A DNA stretch of 64,000 nucleotides from Leptolyngbyaceae cyanobacterium (GTDB taxonomy: Bacteria > Cyanobacteriota > Cyanobacteriia > Cyanobacteriales > Aerosakkonemataceae), in contig DATNQN010000063.1 of assembly GCA_036703985.1 (NCBI GenBank), forward strand, positions 47,306 to 111,305, written 5' to 3'. Under the pieces are notes generated by a model. The model was not told where the DNA came from. It was given only the letters and a program-made list of their open reading frames with translations, and searched no databases. The position numbers and the translations under genes are program-made. Positions 27,470-37,092 of the stretch are shown in pieces (positions within the stretch are counted from its first letter, which is position 1; each line of letters starts with the position of its first letter).

Positions 27470-27847
27470 TTAATGAACTCGTTGTGCTAGTAGTTGTTCT
27501 TCTAAAGCGGCGATCCGATTGTAAGCGGCTGTCAGTTGTGCAGTTAATCGCTGGATTTGAATTTCTGGAGCCAAATCTTTTTCTCGGTTTTGAGAACCCG
27601 TGTCTATATAAACGGTATCTGCTAATACATCTTTGTGAGTTAGCTCCGAATCGATTTTCCGATCGCTTTTATAGGAATAGCGACTATCGGATACCATCCA
27701 GTTGGCAGAATCTCTACTGGTAGATCCCGACGTTTTCTGGTTTTCAGACAAAAGATCGCTAATTTGCTGATTTAGCTGCTCTACCATTTGGTAGAGTGCA
27801 TCGACTTTATTATTTACGCAGATTATTTGTTGTCGGATAGAATCCAT
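27470..27847 (-). CDS. Small coiled-coil protein, unknown function
   Basis: A 125-residue protein. Residues 1-36 (NNKVDALYQMVEQLNQQISD) and 95-123 (IQRLTAQLTAAYNRIAALEE) are strongly predicted coiled coil by heptad pattern, flanking a polar Ser/Asp-rich centre. No family is recognised. It starts at ATG, is convergent with cobT (26 bases apart), and has a 733-base divergent region upstream. The opposite-strand frame over this interval lacks such regular patterning, which supports this strand. Confidence 0.65.
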   Translation of the reverse strand: MDSIRQQIICVNNKVDALYQMVEQLNQQISDLLSENQKTSGSTSRDSANWMVSDSRYSYKSDRKIDSELTHKDVLADTVYIDTGSQNREKDLAPEIQIQRLTAQLTAAYNRIAALEEQLLAQRVH

Positions 27848-28580
27848 TCCAAGCCCCAGTTTAGTTGAGTTATTATTTCATCCTATGCAATAACTAGTCT
27901 AACTTTCCTTAATAATAGAATCATTTAACTTTTGCACACATGATTATGAATCAACACTTACATCAATTGCTAAAAAACTTTAAGCTCCCTCAGCAGACTG
28001 AATAGGAAAAAATGAAGATTTAAGCCGCTCACAACTTCTGGACACGATTAAAGTAGTGATTTTTCCTGCTTTGTACAATAGAATTTTCCAATGTCATTGC
28101 TTGCCAAAATTAAAGAATCAGTCAGCAGACTTAGCTAATTAACCTAGATTTATACCTATTTTTGAATAATTCGCTTTCCCGTCAATAAAGATAATATATG
28201 GTGGAATAAAGCCTAACCGGATATTTTCCTAATACGTTAATTTTTTTCTGCTGCCGAACAAATAGATAAGCCACAGGTGTATTTAATTTGGTTATTTAGG
28301 CTAATGGGTAGTAGGGTAAGATTGACATATGAGGAGTAGGAGTAGGAGAGATTGACGTTTTTTCTTTAACGTTAGAAAGAAATAGGCTATTGAGATGTAG
28401 GACAAGCTTAGTATTTTTAGGTGGTGAGTTTTTTCATATTCTACTAAAAACCATTTTTCTGATAAATTGAATGAAGAAAGCGGAAGAATAGCCCGTCTTT
28501 CCGATCGCGGGAAGGGCAGATGACTGACGCGATCGCAATTAATAATTTAAATTTTAGATGGCTGAATCATCGGAAACTAA
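27848..28580. other. 733-base divergent region, nothing identified
   Basis: AT-rich spacer between the coiled-coil gene (minus) and the solute-binding lipoprotein gene (plus). It holds a short GAGTAG tandem (about 28331-28347) and a GCGATCGC site near 28529. No ORF over 60 codons with plausible composition and no obvious RNA structure were seen. Confidence 0.4.
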
Positions 28581-29735
28581 ATGAAAAGAAGGTCTTTTTT
28601 AATTGGTAGCAGTAGCCTAATTGTTTCCAGCTTGGTTTCTGGGTGCAATGCTAGGCAAACGAGTTTAAAAGTCCGACTGCTAGAAGGTTCCATCCCAGCC
28701 CAACTGCTAAGGGAATTTCAAAAAAAACTCGCTGGAACGGTTAACTTAGATTTTGCGCCAGAAACTCAGCTATCTTCTTTGTTCGGTCAGTTGCAAGCTT
28801 GGCAGAAAAAACCGGAAAATAATGATTGGTGGTCAAACCTACCCATACCTTTAGTTGGGGGAAAAAAAATCACTCCGATTGCCGATTTAGTGACTTTAGG
28901 AGATTACTGGCTAGCAGAAGCAATTCGGCAAAACTTGATTCAGCCTTTAGATCCGCAACAGTTAAGCCAATGGCAGCAATTACCTCCAGTATGGCAAACA
29001 TTGGTAAAACGCGATCGACAAGGAAAACTAGACCCCAAGGGGAAAGTGTGGGGCGCACCTTATCGCTGGGGTACGACGGTGATTGTTTATCGCCGGGATA
29101 AATTTAAGGCGAATGGCTGGAGTCCGCCTACTGACTGGGGAGATTTGTGGCGAGAGGAATTGCGCGATCGCATTTCCGTACTCGATCGTCCGCGAGAAAC
29201 GATCGGACTAACTTTAAAAAAACTCGGTCTTTCCTACAATAGCGAAAACTTAGACAAGATTCTCCCCAAGCTAACACAAGAACTCTTTGCCTTAGACCGA
29301 CAAGTAAAATTTTACAGTTCCGATACTTACTTACAGCCCCTAATTTTGGGAGATACCTATGTAGCTGTCGGTTGGTCTAGTGACATCTTACCAGTCATGC
29401 AGCGTTATCACGACCTCGCTGCCGTAGTTCCCCAATCCGGTACCGCACTTTGGGCTGACTTGTGGGTACGCCCTAATCAAACCAATACCAATCAAAATTT
29501 ACTGCAAACTTGGATTGATTTTTGTTGGCAACCAGACATTGCTCGTTTGCTTTCTCGCTTCGGTTCGGGTGCTTCGCCTATTTTAGTTGGTGATAATCAA
29601 GCAGAATCACCTAATAGCCCGAAAAATCAGGTAATTTTGCCAAAACAGGAAATTATCCAAAAAAGCGAATTTTTGCAGCCTCTTTCGCCAGCAACTCTCA
29701 AAATTTACCAAAATTTGTGGAATCAGATTCGTTAG
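28581..29735 (+). CDS. Extracellular solute-binding lipoprotein, PotD-like
   Basis: A 384-residue type-1/2 periplasmic binding protein. The N-terminus is a lipoprotein signal with lipobox VSGC (Cys about 22) behind KRRSFLIGSSSLIVSS. The body has the spermidine/putrescine-binding style: PPVWQTLVKRDRQGK, VWGAPYRWGTTVIVYRRDKF, DWGDLWREELRDRISVLDRP and VGWSSDILPVMQRY. No ABC permease or ATPase is next to it, so either the transporter is encoded elsewhere or the protein acts with a distant system. Substrate (polyamine or similar) is an inference from family only. Confidence 0.8.
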   Translation: MKRRSFLIGSSSLIVSSLVSGCNARQTSLKVRLLEGSIPAQLLREFQKKLAGTVNLDFAPETQLSSLFGQLQAWQKKPENNDWWSNLPIPLVGGKKITPIADLVTLGDYWLAEAIRQNLIQPLDPQQLSQWQQLPPVWQTLVKRDRQGKLDPKGKVWGAPYRWGTTVIVYRRDKFKANGWSPPTDWGDLWREELRDRISVLDRPRETIGLTLKKLGLSYNSENLDKILPKLTQELFALDRQVKFYSSDTYLQPLILGDTYVAVGWSSDILPVMQRYHDLAAVVPQSGTALWADLWVRPNQTNTNQNLLQTWIDFCWQPDIARLLSRFGSGASPILVGDNQAESPNSPKNQVILPKQEIIQKSEFLQPLSPATLKIYQNLWNQIR

Positions 29736-30144
29736 GGGAGATGGGGAAATGGGGAGAAAAAACAGGTGAATTAATCAGCCGTGCCACTTTAATCTGGTTT
29801 GTAGTGAGGACTTCAGCCCTCTCAACTTCACGATTTAAGGACTCCGATTCTTTACTACAAACTATGCTTATATCAGCATACATGATATAATTTTATACTT
29901 TGTAAGATTACAAAAAGTGGGATGTGAAAAGGCAAAAGGAAAAAAGTTGATTGATTATACAACCTTTTTTCTTTTGTTATTAATACCAACAATAAAACTT
30001 AAATCAACTAATTCTCAATGAAGATGATCTTAATATTTCGTAAATATTTAGGCGAAATCATCACAAAATATACTAACTTGTGCCTTAAATATTAAGCGTC
30101 TGTTTACAAAAAATCTGGATTACCTACTATCTACTACGGATGAG
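29736..30144. repeat. Repeat-bearing spacer after the solute-binding protein gene
   Basis: Starts with a GGGGAGATGGGGAAATGGGGAG heptad run (29734-29755) abutting the stop codon. A degenerate copy of the TTTGTAGTGAGGAC inverted repeat follows (29796-29864), its arms ending in TTTGTAGT and ACTACAAA. The rest is AT-rich with no ORF. Confidence 0.6.
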
Positions 30145-30173
30145 TTGAGTAGTTACCTTTAAAATAGTAAAGT
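30145..30173 (+). promoter_or_regulatory. Predicted sigma-70-type promoter for candidate RNA
   Basis: TTGAGT at 30145-30150 and TAAAGT at 30168-30173 are separated by exactly 17 bases. Both match the consensus at four positions. A start site would fall near 30180. No ORF follows within 400 bases on this strand. Confidence 0.35.
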
Positions 30174-30179
30174 TTAATT

Positions 30180-30475
30180 TCATACTCTTGGATCTCTGAA
30201 AAAGGGTGCTAAATTAAAAACATGAAGCAAACAAGCTTCTTCGACAGATACAACAGCGAAGTACACGTTAGTAAATAAAGAGGTAAAAACCGCTGGTAAA
30301 TCTAACATCTGTCTCATCCAACAACAGTAACACCCAACTAACAGTCTGATATTTCCTCAGTTAGTAACTAAGGGAGCAAGGCAACTAAACGTTAATCGTT
30401 ATTGCAACTCCAAGTTGAAGTGAAATGAGAGGAGATCGCTCGGATAGTAAAGCTTGGGTGTTATTGTTGTTTTGA
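30180..30475 (+). ncRNA. Candidate structured non-coding RNA
   Basis: AACAACAGTAACACCCAA at 30320-30337 pairs with TTGGGTGTTATTGTTGTT at 30454-30471: 17 Watson-Crick pairs and one G-U in RNA, closing a 116-base interior. Inside, CTAAC...GTTAG (30337-30363) can form a side hairpin. Upstream, TGAAGC...GCTTC at about 30223-30238 forms another. The interior has runs of AGGAG and GGAG but no ORF. Family not recognised; the long closing stem with a large internal region is reminiscent of 6S-like RNAs, but I cannot assign it. The strand is inferred from the promoter and the G-U pair. Confidence 0.4.
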
Positions 30476-30584
30476 AGGTTTAAAACATTTTCATGATATA
30501 GCAACAGTCAAGGCGATTAAGGCATTATTAATTGCACTAAACTCTCACTCCTAGTCCCTTCTTCCCCTAGTCCCTAGTCCCTAG

Positions 30585-31322
30585 CTATAATTTGCGAGCG
30601 CGAACGCATAAAAAACCGGGTTCTCGCATTAATTTTTCATAACTTTCTGGATTAGATGCCAAAAATTGCTCAGTAGGTTGTGGTTCGAGAATTTCATCCA
30701 AAATAAAACCTGCTTTTGCTAGGGGATTGAGTATAGTTTGAAGGGGGCGGCGATAGGAAGTGATAATGGGGTAAGGTTCGCCAAAACCGTGCCATTCCAT
30801 TGCAAATTTTTCCACATCAAAGTAGTTACCTGGTGTCAATTGTTGATTTTGAGTAATTAGAAAATCTGCCATTGGATGACCGCAGGAAAAAACAAATATT
30901 CCGCCCGATCGCAATATTCGATAGAATTCGCGGAAAACTGGTTGCCAATCTTCAATGTAGTCAAGTACTAGCGGGCATAATACTAAATCGAAGCTTTCAT
31001 CAAGAGCAAATCCAAGTGGTTGGGTGAGGTCTGCGCGATGAATTTCCGCGAGATTCCCCACTCGTTTTTTGGTAATCTCGATCATTTGCGGCGTCACATC
31101 ACACGCAACGACTTTTGCACCTCGATCGATCAACCATTCGGCGTAAATTCCTGGCCCGCATCCGGCATCCAGTATCCGCCACCCTCGTACATCAGGTACG
31201 AGTGATAGAGTGCCGGGGCGTTCGTAGTGGGCGTTGTGGGATTTGGTTTCGACGGCAGCTGCATAGCGGTGGGCAAACTGCTCGTAATTTTGTTCTCCTA
31301 ATGATTTTGGTTGATTAGTCAT
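30585..31322 (-). CDS. Class I SAM-dependent methyltransferase
   Basis: A 245-residue enzyme with a complete SAM-binding fold: ILDAGCGPGIYAEWLIDRGA (motif I), VVACDVTPQMIEI (acidic end of strand 2), and FDLVLCPLVLDYIEDW (post-motif). It resembles generic UbiE/Methyltransf_11 proteins; the substrate cannot be inferred. A GTG at 31334 opens the frame, but the ATG at 31322 begins a more natural MTNQPKSLGEQNYE and is chosen. It diverges from the hybrid kinase gene 117 bases away. Confidence 0.85.
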   Translation of the reverse strand: MTNQPKSLGEQNYEQFAHRYAAAVETKSHNAHYERPGTLSLVPDVRGWRILDAGCGPGIYAEWLIDRGAKVVACDVTPQMIEITKKRVGNLAEIHRADLTQPLGFALDESFDLVLCPLVLDYIEDWQPVFREFYRILRSGGIFVFSCGHPMADFLITQNQQLTPGNYFDVEKFAMEWHGFGEPYPIITSYRRPLQTILNPLAKAGFILDEILEPQPTEQFLASNPESYEKLMREPGFLCVRARKL

Positions 31323-31438
31323 GGCAATTTGCACGTTAGGAAATTAACTTAAAAATCTTCGGTCTATAGAGAGATTCTCGTTCAAGAGTAGCTGAGATTG
31401 AATAGTAGTTGCCGCGTATATAAACGGATAGCTTTTCA

Positions 31439-34400
31439 ATGAAGCGCGATCGCAAAGGTAAATTCGTGAATACTTGGGATTCGGAAACGAAACAACGGGT
31501 TAGCGTTTCGCTAACTCCTACGGCATGGCGGCTGTTAGATGAAGAAGCCCAAAAGCGAGGCATTTCACGTTCTGAATTGATCGAACAAGTTGCTCGCAGT
31601 TTCGATCGCAATAGCCAAGAGATCGCTTTCTCAAACAATAACAATATTTCAGGCACGGTAGCAGAGGAACAAATCGCTTGTAACTGTAAAGATTCAGCTT
31701 TACAGGAGGCAGAAAGTAGGGTTGCCACTATTTTAGAAAGTATCAGCGATGCGTTTGTGGCGTTCGATCGCGATTGGCGCTACACCTATGCCAACAAAGC
31801 AGCAACGCAACTTTTACAAAAATCCCGCGAAGAATTGATTGGAAAGCACGTTTGGACGGAAGTGTTTCCCCATGTAGTTGGTGAGTTACCATATCAAGAA
31901 TTGCATCGTGCGGTAGCGCAACAGGTTCCCGTATCTTGGATAGAGTTAGGGAGACCGATGAACCGCTGGCTAGAAGTGAATGCTTATCCTTCTTCTGAAG
32001 GAGTAGCAGTTTATTTTCGAGATATTACCGAGCGTAAAGAAACTGAAGCTGCCCTAAAACAATCTCGCGATGAATTAGTCCGGCGTGCTGCTCAACTGCA
32101 ACAGGTAAATGAAGAGTTGCAAGACTCGGTGGAAAAGCTGGAAATTGTGGAAGAAGAGTTACGCCAGCAAAATGAAGAACTTTTAATCGCTCACGAGATC
32201 GCGGAAAGAGAAAGTTATCGCTATCAAGATTTATTTAATTTTGCACCGGATGGCTATGTAGTGACGGATGCTAATGGCAAAATTCAGGAAGCAAATCGAG
32301 CGATCGCAACTTTAATTGGTTGTGAAGCACAGGAGTTAATCGGCTTGCTATTAATTAAGTATATTGCGGAAGAAACCCGTCAAGCTTTCAGAAATTTATT
32401 AGTTGATTTACGGCAGCATTCTCAGATCGAAACCGAACAACTGTGCTTAAAAGCGATCGCTCTACCGAATTCCATTCCCGTTTCGATTACGGTGACGGCT
32501 ATTTATAACGAACGAGGACAATTTGCGGGGGCGCGTTGGCTGATCCGAGATATTACCGAACGCAAGCAAGTAGAAGCGGCGCTGCAAGAAAGCGAGGAGC
32601 GTTTGAGTACTTTAGCAGATAACATTGCCCAGCTTGCTTGGATGGCGGATGCGAACGGGTGGCTGTTTTGGTACAACCAGCGCTGGTTTGAGTATACCGG
32701 AACGACTTTAGAAGAGATGGAAGGTTGGGGTTGGCAGAAAGTACACCATCCCGAACATCTGGATCGCGTGATCGAGCATTTTCGACACTGCTTAGAAACG
32801 GGGGAAATTTGGGAAGACACGTTTCCGTTGCGGGGTAAGGACGGACGGTATCGCTGGTTTTTATCGCGAGCGATTCCCATCCACAATCGATCTGGCAAAG
32901 TGTTGCGCTGGTTTGGTACCAATACCGATATTACCGATCGCAAACAAGCAGAGGAAGCTTTGCAAGAAAGCGAACAACGTTATCGTTTATTAGTGGAGTC
33001 GATCCCCCAATTAGTTTGGACGGCGAATGCGGAAGGAACGCTACTCGATCTCAATCAACGCTGGTCTGATTTTACCGGTTTAACTCTTGAAGAAGCAAAA
33101 AGGGAAGGTTGGGAAGCTGTAGTTCATCCCGATGACATCCCAATTCTGGGCCAAAACTGGGCTGCCGCGCAACAGAATGGCGGTTACTATCAAGCGGAAG
33201 GTAGGATGCGACGGGGAGATGGGGTATATCGATGGCATTTACATCAGGCAATTCCAGTCAAGAATGAAAAGGGTGAAATCGTTAAATGGTTTGGGACGGC
33301 TACTGATATTGAAGAGCGAAAACAATTGGAGCAGCAACTCGATCGCATTTTGCACCAAGAACAGGCAGCTAGGGAAGCCGCAGAACAAGCAAACCGAATT
33401 AAAGATGAGTTTTTGGCGGTGCTCTCTCACGAATTGCGATCGCCTCTCAATCCGATTTTAGGCTGGACGAGTTTATTGCGGACGCGGAAATTAGATGCGG
33501 CAACCACAGAACGGGCATTGGAAACGATCGAGCGCAATACTCGCTTACAATCTCAATTAATTGAAGATTTATTAGATATTTCCCGCATTTTGCGCGGAAA
33601 GTTACGTTTCGATCCCAAGCTGGTTAATTTGGCAACTGCGATCGAACAAGCGCGGGAAACCGTTCGTTTAGCCGCCGAAGCAAAATCCATTCAAATCGAG
33701 ATGAACCTGCACGACGAAGTACCTGTGATGGGGGATGCGGCTAGACTTCAACAAGTGGTTTGGAATTTGCTATCCAATGCCGTGAAGTTCACTCCCTGTG
33801 GGGGAAAAATCGAGATTTTGTTACAGACAATTGAGTCAGAAGCTCAAATTATCGTGAAAGATACTGGTAGAGGGATTAGCTCTGATTTTCTGCCTTATGT
33901 ATTTGATTATTTTAGGCAAGCCGATAGTACGATGACTCGTCAGTTCGGCGGGTTAGGATTGGGATTGGCGATCGTTCGGCATCTGGTAGAATTGCACGGT
34001 GGAACGGTGGCTGTAGAAAGTTCGGGGGAAGGAAAGGGAGCCACTTTTACCGTCCAACTGCCACTTGCCAAACTACCTTCTTCTATGGCGGGAGATGAAG
34101 AAGCGATCGATAATGAAATGACTTTGGCTGGGATCAAGGCGTTAGTAGTTGATGATGAACTGGATATGCGAGAACTGACTCAGTTTATCCTCGAACAATC
34201 GGGCGCATCAGTTCAAACGGCGTCATCAGCTAAAGAAGCGTTAGCTCTTTTAACCCGATTCGTTCCCGATATTTTGATTTGTGATATCGGAATGCCAGAA
34301 ATGGATGGATATACGCTTTTACAAAAAATTCGATTGCTTCCACCAGAACTCGGTTCCCAAGTCCCTGCAATTGCTCTGACTGCTTATGCGGGAGATTTCG

Positions 34401-34501
34401 ATCGACAACGTGCGCTGGAGATGGGTTTTGAGCAGCATCTCTCTAAGCCTGTCGATCCTAAATCTTTGGTAAATGCGATCGCTGCGATTTGTTTTTCTTG
34501 A
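31439..34501 (+). CDS. Soluble hybrid histidine kinase: RHH-PAS(x4)-HisKA-HATPase-REC
   Basis: A 1020-residue protein with no membrane helix. Residues about 15-57 (RVSVSLTPTAWRLLDEEAQK, then RGISRSELIEQVARSF) match the ribbon-helix-helix pattern of CopG-like DNA-binding proteins, which is unusual on a kinase. Four PAS domains follow (about 90-198, 260-378, 382-505, 507-632), most ending in DITERKQ-like linkers, with a coiled coil after the first. The HisKA phospho-acceptor is His664 in LSHELRSP. The ATPase has N and G boxes (VVWNLLSNAVKF, GRGISS, GLGLGLAIV). The C-terminal receiver has acid pocket DDE at 905-907 and phospho-Asp949 in CDIGMPEMDG. The signal sensed is unknown. Confidence 0.9.
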   Translation: MKRDRKGKFVNTWDSETKQRVSVSLTPTAWRLLDEEAQKRGISRSELIEQVARSFDRNSQEIAFSNNNNISGTVAEEQIACNCKDSALQEAESRVATILESISDAFVAFDRDWRYTYANKAATQLLQKSREELIGKHVWTEVFPHVVGELPYQELHRAVAQQVPVSWIELGRPMNRWLEVNAYPSSEGVAVYFRDITERKETEAALKQSRDELVRRAAQLQQVNEELQDSVEKLEIVEEELRQQNEELLIAHEIAERESYRYQDLFNFAPDGYVVTDANGKIQEANRAIATLIGCEAQELIGLLLIKYIAEETRQAFRNLLVDLRQHSQIETEQLCLKAIALPNSIPVSITVTAIYNERGQFAGARWLIRDITERKQVEAALQESEERLSTLADNIAQLAWMADANGWLFWYNQRWFEYTGTTLEEMEGWGWQKVHHPEHLDRVIEHFRHCLETGEIWEDTFPLRGKDGRYRWFLSRAIPIHNRSGKVLRWFGTNTDITDRKQAEEALQESEQRYRLLVESIPQLVWTANAEGTLLDLNQRWSDFTGLTLEEAKREGWEAVVHPDDIPILGQNWAAAQQNGGYYQAEGRMRRGDGVYRWHLHQAIPVKNEKGEIVKWFGTATDIEERKQLEQQLDRILHQEQAAREAAEQANRIKDEFLAVLSHELRSPLNPILGWTSLLRTRKLDAATTERALETIERNTRLQSQLIEDLLDISRILRGKLRFDPKLVNLATAIEQARETVRLAAEAKSIQIEMNLHDEVPVMGDAARLQQVVWNLLSNAVKFTPCGGKIEILLQTIESEAQIIVKDTGRGISSDFLPYVFDYFRQADSTMTRQFGGLGLGLAIVRHLVELHGGTVAVESSGEGKGATFTVQLPLAKLPSSMAGDEEAIDNEMTLAGIKALVVDDELDMRELTQFILEQSGASVQTASSAKEALALLTRFVPDILICDIGMPEMDGYTLLQKIRLLPPELGSQVPAIALTAYAGDFDRQRALEMGFEQHLSKPVDPKSLVNAIAAICFS

Positions 34502-34587
34502 ACTAATGCCATTGAATTACCCCACCGCACAGGCGGATGGGGCTGCCAAGTTCGCAGAAAATTGCCTTTGCGAGTTGATTTTCTATC

Positions 34588-35295
34588 TTAAATACGTAAC
34601 AGCTTATGATTTTTAGAAGGAGAATAATCAGATACAGAAAATACAAAATAAGCGATCAGGCTCATGACGATCAACTCCCCACCATCTTCAACTACGATCA
34701 ATAATGTTTCCATCAAAGAGTTGTTGAATATCGTATGCACCATATCGACTCCTACTCCACAAAAAGCGAGCAAAAGTAACAATTTTATTAAACTTTTCGA
34801 TACATTTCGAGAGAGGCGATTACCAAACCGATAACCGAGCAAAATCATCGAGCCAAATATTAAACAAGCTAAACCAGAAACTATAATTTCTCCGAAGTCT
34901 TCTGAACGTAAGTTAAACAAGGGAATAAAATTGAATTGATTACTGATATAAAGTCCTAATTTTTCGTGAATTTGTAGAGAATCATCAAGTAAAAGATAGA
35001 AAAATAGAAAAGACCAACTTAAGTATAGAAACGAGCGGTTCCGAATTGCTAAAAATATTAATAAGAGAGCAATCCAGTATTCTTTTACATATTGAAAAAA
35101 TTCCGAATATCCCATTTCTGCTTCTAGGGAAAAAGCATAATCTGAAATAAATCTAGTATGGGCAAAAAGCAAGTGTAGAAAGATAAAGCTCAAATCGGTT
35201 ATTAATAATAAACCTAATTGCTGAACTTTCCAATTATTTATATCTAAATGAAATGAGTAATTTATATTTTTATGTAACATTTCCCACCCCTGCAT
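34588..35295 (-). CDS. Multi-pass membrane protein of unknown family
   Basis: About 230 residues with six or seven hydrophobic helices. Acidic and His residues recur at helix ends: LLLDDSLQIHEKLG near 102-115 and VVEDGGELIVM near 207, which could form a polar site within the membrane. I do not recognise the family. The frame opens at ATG 35295, but an ATG at 35280 is preceded by GGGGTGGGAA and may be the real start. It stands alone between the kinase gene (convergent) and a repeat-bearing spacer. Confidence 0.65.
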   Translation of the reverse strand: MQGWEMLHKNINYSFHLDINNWKVQQLGLLLITDLSFIFLHLLFAHTRFISDYAFSLEAEMGYSEFFQYVKEYWIALLLIFLAIRNRSFLYLSWSFLFFYLLLDDSLQIHEKLGLYISNQFNFIPLFNLRSEDFGEIIVSGLACLIFGSMILLGYRFGNRLSRNVSKSLIKLLLLLAFCGVGVDMVHTIFNNSLMETLLIVVEDGGELIVMSLIAYFVFSVSDYSPSKNHKLLRI

Positions 35296-35767
35296 ACATA
35301 ACTGCTAAAGCAAATTTTCGGCGATAGTTAGGCTTTTTAGACAACCTAAAATTGCTGAATAACTTTATTTTAAAGCAAGCATAACCTATCCTTAATCTAA
35401 ATTTCGCTCTATCTAATGGAAGATATTGTGCAGTAAAATACTATTTCTTTTGTTGAATATTGAAGAAATATAGCGATCCTATTTAAGTAATCAACCCTAC
35501 CCTAGCCCTCCCCTTACCAAGGGCAGGGTTGGGAGGGGTTTAGTTGTTCGCAATTCATTTAGGATCGCTATAAAGCTTGCCAGCTTCACATATGCTAAGA
35601 AAGGATTTAATTTTAGTAATATCTAGGCTGGTGGGGAAATGGGAAGAGGAATCGATCGCTAGAAATATACAATTTTCAGGCAATATAGCTATTTGTATAA
35701 AAAATTACCTAATTGCCTTATACATTTTGAACCAAAGGGATCGCGTCATCAACAAATTTTTTTTAGC
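35296..35767. other. Upstream spacer containing a MITE-like element
   Basis: A 472-base gap between two minus-strand genes. Besides the element at 35469-35572 it is AT-rich. A plus-strand frame at 35577-35771 exists but has composition and peptide text (many Ile, Lys, Asn) typical of non-coding AT-rich DNA. Confidence 0.45.
35469..35572. mobile_element. MITE-like element, copy 1, 12-bp perfect terminal inverted repeats
   Basis: Ends TATAGCGATCCT and AGGATCGCTATA are exact inverted repeats. The interior carries AACCCTACCCTAGCCCTCCC, then CTTACCAAGGG, which can fold on itself. A second copy, in the opposite orientation, lies at 41485-41574. No transposase is encoded, so it would depend on one elsewhere. 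Compared with copy 2 this one has about 13 extra bases near its right end. Confidence 0.75.
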
Positions 35768-37060
35768 TTAATCCAACCTATCATCGTGTTGTTTCTGCTC
35801 GTACCAAGCAATAGCGGAAGCTCGACGTTGCTGGTAATCTTCATATGCTTCTTTATACTGCAAATACTTATACCAGTAGTAAAGAGATTGACCGATGAAA
35901 ACAAGGCTTAAAATGCCAATAATTAGGGCAGATTCACCAATAAAGGCGAACGAAAACTGAGCGCCAAAGAATAAGAAAACCCCTATAACAATGACGCCAA
36001 GTACAATACTGGCTACAGCATCACCTCGCGCTGGTAATCTAGGAGGTGAATTCTTACCGACGCGAACTTTATATTGCTCCTGTTCTGTTTCCCAATCTAA
36101 GTCAATTCGCAGCAGGCTGTTTTCTAGTTCAAGGCGATCGATTTTTTGGCGATCGCGATTAATTTCCCCTACCTGGTTCGATTCGCGACGATAAAATTTT
36201 GATGAAGTTTGTTGTGCTTTATTTATAACAACATTGCGTTCTTCTTCCTGCAATGATTTTAATGCTTCGCGCGCACTCTTAAACCGCTTTTTCAAGTCAA
36301 GTTCTGTCAATTTTCGCAACCAATCAGGACGAATAATCGACGAATCTAAATTAATTCGTTCTGCAAATGCCAACGAACCATCGCTTTCCAACAAATCTGC
36401 GGGAGCAATTCCCGTGAGTAAATGGATTATAGTTGCACCTAAAGCATATAAATCGGAGGCGGGTACGGCTTTTCCATAGAACTGCTCGAACGGTGCATAA
36501 CCGCTCGTACCTACTACTGTAAAGCTAACTCCCGTTACGGCAGCTTTGTCTTGAACCGCACCGAAATCTACTAGATAAACTTTGCGATCGTTCCCCAAAA
36601 TTATATTGCTCGGTTTGATATCTCTATGCAGCACCGGAGGACTTAACTCGTGCAAATATTGCAAGATTTGTAGTAATTGCTCTCCCATCTGCCGTACTTG
36701 CTTTTGGCTGAAATGTTTGCCTTTATCCAAAAGTTCTTGCAAACTACTGCCAGGAATATAATCTTGCACTAACGCAAACCAAGGTAGCGGATTAACTTCA
36801 TTGCGATCGATCGCAAAATAATCTCGATAACGAGGAATTTGAGTATGATTTAGTGCTTGCAAGATTTTGGCTTCTCGCTCAAACAATTCTAATTCTTGCC
36901 AATCCATTTGAGGGCCAAAAGCTAGCAATTTGAGGATAACCGATTCGCTGGATGGTGATGTAATATCGGTAGCCAGCCAAGTTTGCCGACTGGCTGCCGT
37001 ATGTTCTAATCTCTGTTTTAATTGGTAGCGTTCTTGCAGAACTTGACCCGATTCGTACAT
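35768..37060 (-). CDS. Serine/threonine protein kinase with C-terminal membrane helices
   Basis: A 430-residue Hanks-type kinase. Lys44 in VILKLL and Glu62 are the likely ATP-anchoring pair, the catalytic loop is HRDIKPSN at 145-152, the DFG motif is at 165-167, and the activation loop ends GTSGYAPFEQ. After a linker of about 70 residues containing a short coiled coil, two adjacent hydrophobic helices (about 348-390, AVASIVLGVIVIGVFLFFGA) form a hairpin in the membrane, leaving the kinase in the cytoplasm. The glycine loop is degenerate (LEHTAASRQTWLA), as in many cyanobacterial kinases of this subtype. Substrate unknown. Confidence 0.92.
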   Translation of the reverse strand: MYESGQVLQERYQLKQRLEHTAASRQTWLATDITSPSSESVILKLLAFGPQMDWQELELFEREAKILQALNHTQIPRYRDYFAIDRNEVNPLPWFALVQDYIPGSSLQELLDKGKHFSQKQVRQMGEQLLQILQYLHELSPPVLHRDIKPSNIILGNDRKVYLVDFGAVQDKAAVTGVSFTVVGTSGYAPFEQFYGKAVPASDLYALGATIIHLLTGIAPADLLESDGSLAFAERINLDSSIIRPDWLRKLTELDLKKRFKSAREALKSLQEEERNVVINKAQQTSSKFYRRESNQVGEINRDRQKIDRLELENSLLRIDLDWETEQEQYKVRVGKNSPPRLPARGDAVASIVLGVIVIGVFLFFGAQFSFAFIGESALIIGILSLVFIGQSLYYWYKYLQYKEAYEDYQQRRASAIAWYEQKQHDDRLD

Positions 37061-37092
37061 TTAAATAAACCCTCATTTTTAGGGTAATTTTA

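Noticed and set aside
29796..29864. Terminator of the solute-binding protein gene
   Set aside because: The inverted arms are decayed and belong to the dispersed TTTGTAGTGAGGAC family, so a repeat remnant is the simpler reading.
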